From Methylococcaceae bacterium UBA662 (GTDB lineage Bacteria; Pseudomonadota; Gammaproteobacteria; Methylococcales; Methylomonadaceae), in assembly GCA_002299425.1 (NCBI GenBank), contig DBNW01000041.1, positions 1 to 14,970 on the forward strand: a stretch of DNA of 14,970 bases. Reading direction: 5' to 3'. The notes beneath the pieces are model-generated. The model was not told the DNA's origin. It made no database searches and saw only the letters and a program-made list of their open reading frames with translations. The position numbers were made by a program, and so were the translations under genes. Every line of letters starts with the position of its first letter. Position 1 is the first letter of the stretch. Positions 13,587 through 14,970 of this stretch are shown here, piece after piece.

Positions 13587-14324
13587 TTAGCCTCTCCAAA
13601 TCAAACTGGCCATGCGCCCGGTTTGCTGTTGCCGTCGGTATGAAAAAAAACGCCGCTGGTCGGTTACGGTGCAAAAGCCGCCCCCATAGATCTGACTGAT
13701 ACCCAGACGTCCCAGCTCAATTCGGGCTAAACGGTAAATATCGGCCAAATAGCTGCCCTTTTCCTGCGGCGTAAAAGCCGTGGAAAAATCGGCGGATTTT
13801 GCCACAAACGCCGAACGAACCTCAGCACCTACCTCGAACTGGCTTGGGCCAATGGCAGGGCCCAGCCAGACCAGCGTTTTTGTCTCGACAAAAGATGCCA
13901 AAGCAGCACGTATCACACCCGCTAGCAAACCGCGCCAGCCGGCGTGGATAGCAGCCACCTGCTCGCCATCGGCAGTGCACGCCAAAAGCGGCAGGCAATC
14001 GGCGGTCAAAACCGCACACACCGCACCCCGGTGCTTAGTAACACTGGCATCGGCTTGCCGGGACTGGCCACGAAACGGAACAGTAACGGCCACATCGCCA
14101 TGAACTTGTTGCAGCCAGAAGGGATCGCTAGGCAATTGCAACCCGGCCTTAACACGTTCTCGGTTAAGCAAAACATCGCCCGCCCGATCGCCAACGTGGC
14201 TGGCCAGGTTCAAGCTGGCATACGGGCCGACGCTCACCCCCCCCGAACGCAGGGTAGTGTAAGCGTGGACATTAGCGGGTGCCGGCCAATCCGGTATCAG
14301 CCACGATGGCTCACTGTTGCTCAT
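13587..14324 (-). CDS. pgeF: PgeF/YfiH, laccase-domain peptidoglycan-editing protein
   Basis: 245 residues when started at the ATG at 14324, where the family N-terminus (WLIPDWPAPANV) begins. The longer open frame to 14429 runs antisense-free but inside rluD and has no family similarity. The motifs are typical: LQQVHG (His75), ADASVT, LTADCLPLL (Cys110), AIHAGWRGL (His127), GPAIG and the C-terminal FFSYRR. Cys110 and the two His are the zinc ligands. Members of this family cleave purine nucleosides phosphorolytically, and in E. coli PgeF removes mis-incorporated residues from peptidoglycan precursors. It overlaps the end of rluD by 14 bases, a conserved gene pair in Gammaproteobacteria, and lacks a strong ribosome site, which suggests translational coupling. 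Confidence 0.95.
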   Translation of the reverse strand: MSNSEPSWLIPDWPAPANVHAYTTLRSGGVSVGPYASLNLASHVGDRAGDVLLNRERVKAGLQLPSDPFWLQQVHGDVAVTVPFRGQSRQADASVTKHRGAVCAVLTADCLPLLACTADGEQVAAIHAGWRGLLAGVIRAALASFVETKTLVWLGPAIGPSQFEVGAEVRSAFVAKSADFSTAFTPQEKGSYLADIYRLARIELGRLGISQIYGGGFCTVTDQRRFFSYRRQQQTGRMASLIWRG

Positions 14325-14970
14325 TGTCTGCCAAGGCTTGCAGTAACAAAGCCATGTCCTCGGGCATGGCTTGTTCCCATACCAAGTATTCTTCCGTTTC
14401 AGGATGCACCAAGCCCAATTTAGTGGCATGCAAGGCTTGGCGTTTAAAATCTCGCAGAACTTGCGCTAACGGGCCGCTGCAAGCAGCCGGCATTTGGAAA
14501 CGCCCGCCATAAACGGAATCACCTAGCAACGGGTAGCGAAGGTGGGCCATATGGACACGGATTTGATGGGTACGCCCGGTTTCCAGCTTAGCCTGTATCA
14601 GTGTGTGCCGGGCAAAGCGCCGCACCACCCGGTAATGAGTGACGGCGAATTTCCCGGATTGCCTGACCACATGGCGTTTACGGTCGGTAGGATGGCGGCC
14701 TATCGGTGCATCGACAGTGCCGCCTGAAATCATGTTGCCACGGACAACTGCTAAGTATTCGCGGGTGATTTCGCGCTCTTGCAGTTGCTGTACCAATTTG
14801 TTGTGTGCGTGTAACGTTTTGGCAACCATCAACAAACCGCTAGTGTCCTTGTCGATACGGTGAACAATGCCTGCCCTAGGCAGAGCCTCCAGTTGGCGGT
14901 CATGGTTCAGCAGGGCGTTCACTAAGGTACCCTGCCAATGGCCGACGGCAGGATGCACCACCAAACCCAC
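14311..14970 (-). CDS. rluD: RluD, 23S rRNA pseudouridine synthase (N-terminus outside window)
   Basis: C-terminal 219 residues of an RluA-family pseudouridine synthase; the frame is open to the right edge, so the N-terminal S4 domain and the first part of the catalytic domain are missing from view. Visible signatures are the LVVHPAVG stretch, the catalytic motif PRAGIVHRIDKDTSG (the Asp is residue 40 of the visible part), REITREYLAVVRG, and LETGRTHQIRVHMAH followed by PLLGDSVYGG. RluD converts U1911, U1915 and U1917 of helix 69 in 23S rRNA (E. coli numbering). RluC or RluA are alternatives, but the similarity of the C-terminal half and the following pgeF gene favour RluD. It is the first visible gene of the rluD-pgeF-ZIP operon. 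Confidence 0.92.
   Translation of the reverse strand: MGLVVHPAVGHWQGTLVNALLNHDRQLEALPRAGIVHRIDKDTSGLLMVAKTLHAHNKLVQQLQEREITREYLAVVRGNMISGGTVDAPIGRHPTDRKRHVVRQSGKFAVTHYRVVRRFARHTLIQAKLETGRTHQIRVHMAHLRYPLLGDSVYGGRFQMPAACSGPLAQVLRDFKRQALHATKLGLVHPETEEYLVWEQAMPEDMALLLQALADNEQQ

Noticed and set aside
13944..14423. 159-codon open frame on the plus strand
   Set aside because: It is antisense to pgeF and rluD, both of which carry clear family motifs.
14325..14429. 35-residue N-terminal extension of pgeF
   Set aside because: It lies entirely in rluD on the same strand in another frame and shows no family similarity; the ATG at 14324 matches the usual PgeF length.

Overview
The window looks like the chromosome of a gammaproteobacterial methanotroph or close methylotrophic relative. 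The strongest clue is a fused hexulose-phosphate synthase / phosphohexuloisomerase (minus strand, 11443-12618), the two key ribulose monophosphate (RuMP) formaldehyde-fixation enzymes in one chain, an arrangement known from Methylococcus- and Methylomonas-type bacteria. UbiD, RluD, PgeF and a DUF2797 protein also fit Gammaproteobacteria. The genus cannot be fixed from sequence alone. No tRNA, rRNA, CRISPR array or insertion sequence was seen.

Left part (1-5055, plus strand): the 3' end of an unrecognised gene, then a tight three-gene signalling operon. It encodes a soluble hybrid histidine kinase (GAF-PAS-PAS-HisKA-HATPase-REC-REC), a stand-alone receiver, and an HPt-REC-REC-GGDEF protein. 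The kinase has no HPt domain and the third protein supplies one, so the operon reads as a complete phosphorelay with five receiver domains ending in cyclic-di-GMP synthesis.

Middle part (5134-10328): ubiD (ubiquinone biosynthesis); a 212-bp intergenic stretch dense in inverted repeats; an exported, C-terminally membrane-anchored two-domain multicopper oxidase; a very strong hairpin; a convergent small gene with two AP2-like modules; a typical 2-Cys peroxiredoxin with a classical terminator; and a small three-helix membrane protein.

Right part (10539-14970): a DUF2797 zinc-ribbon protein, convergent with hps-phi, which has its own promoter carrying a perfect palindrome. Then comes a minus-strand operon, rluD (cut by the window edge) - pgeF - ZIP-family metal transporter, with overlapping or nearly abutting genes.

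Most genes are housekeeping. The less ordinary items are the split phosphorelay, the T1-in-domain-1 membrane-anchored oxidase with its structured upstream region, the AP2-like protein, and several palindromic elements.
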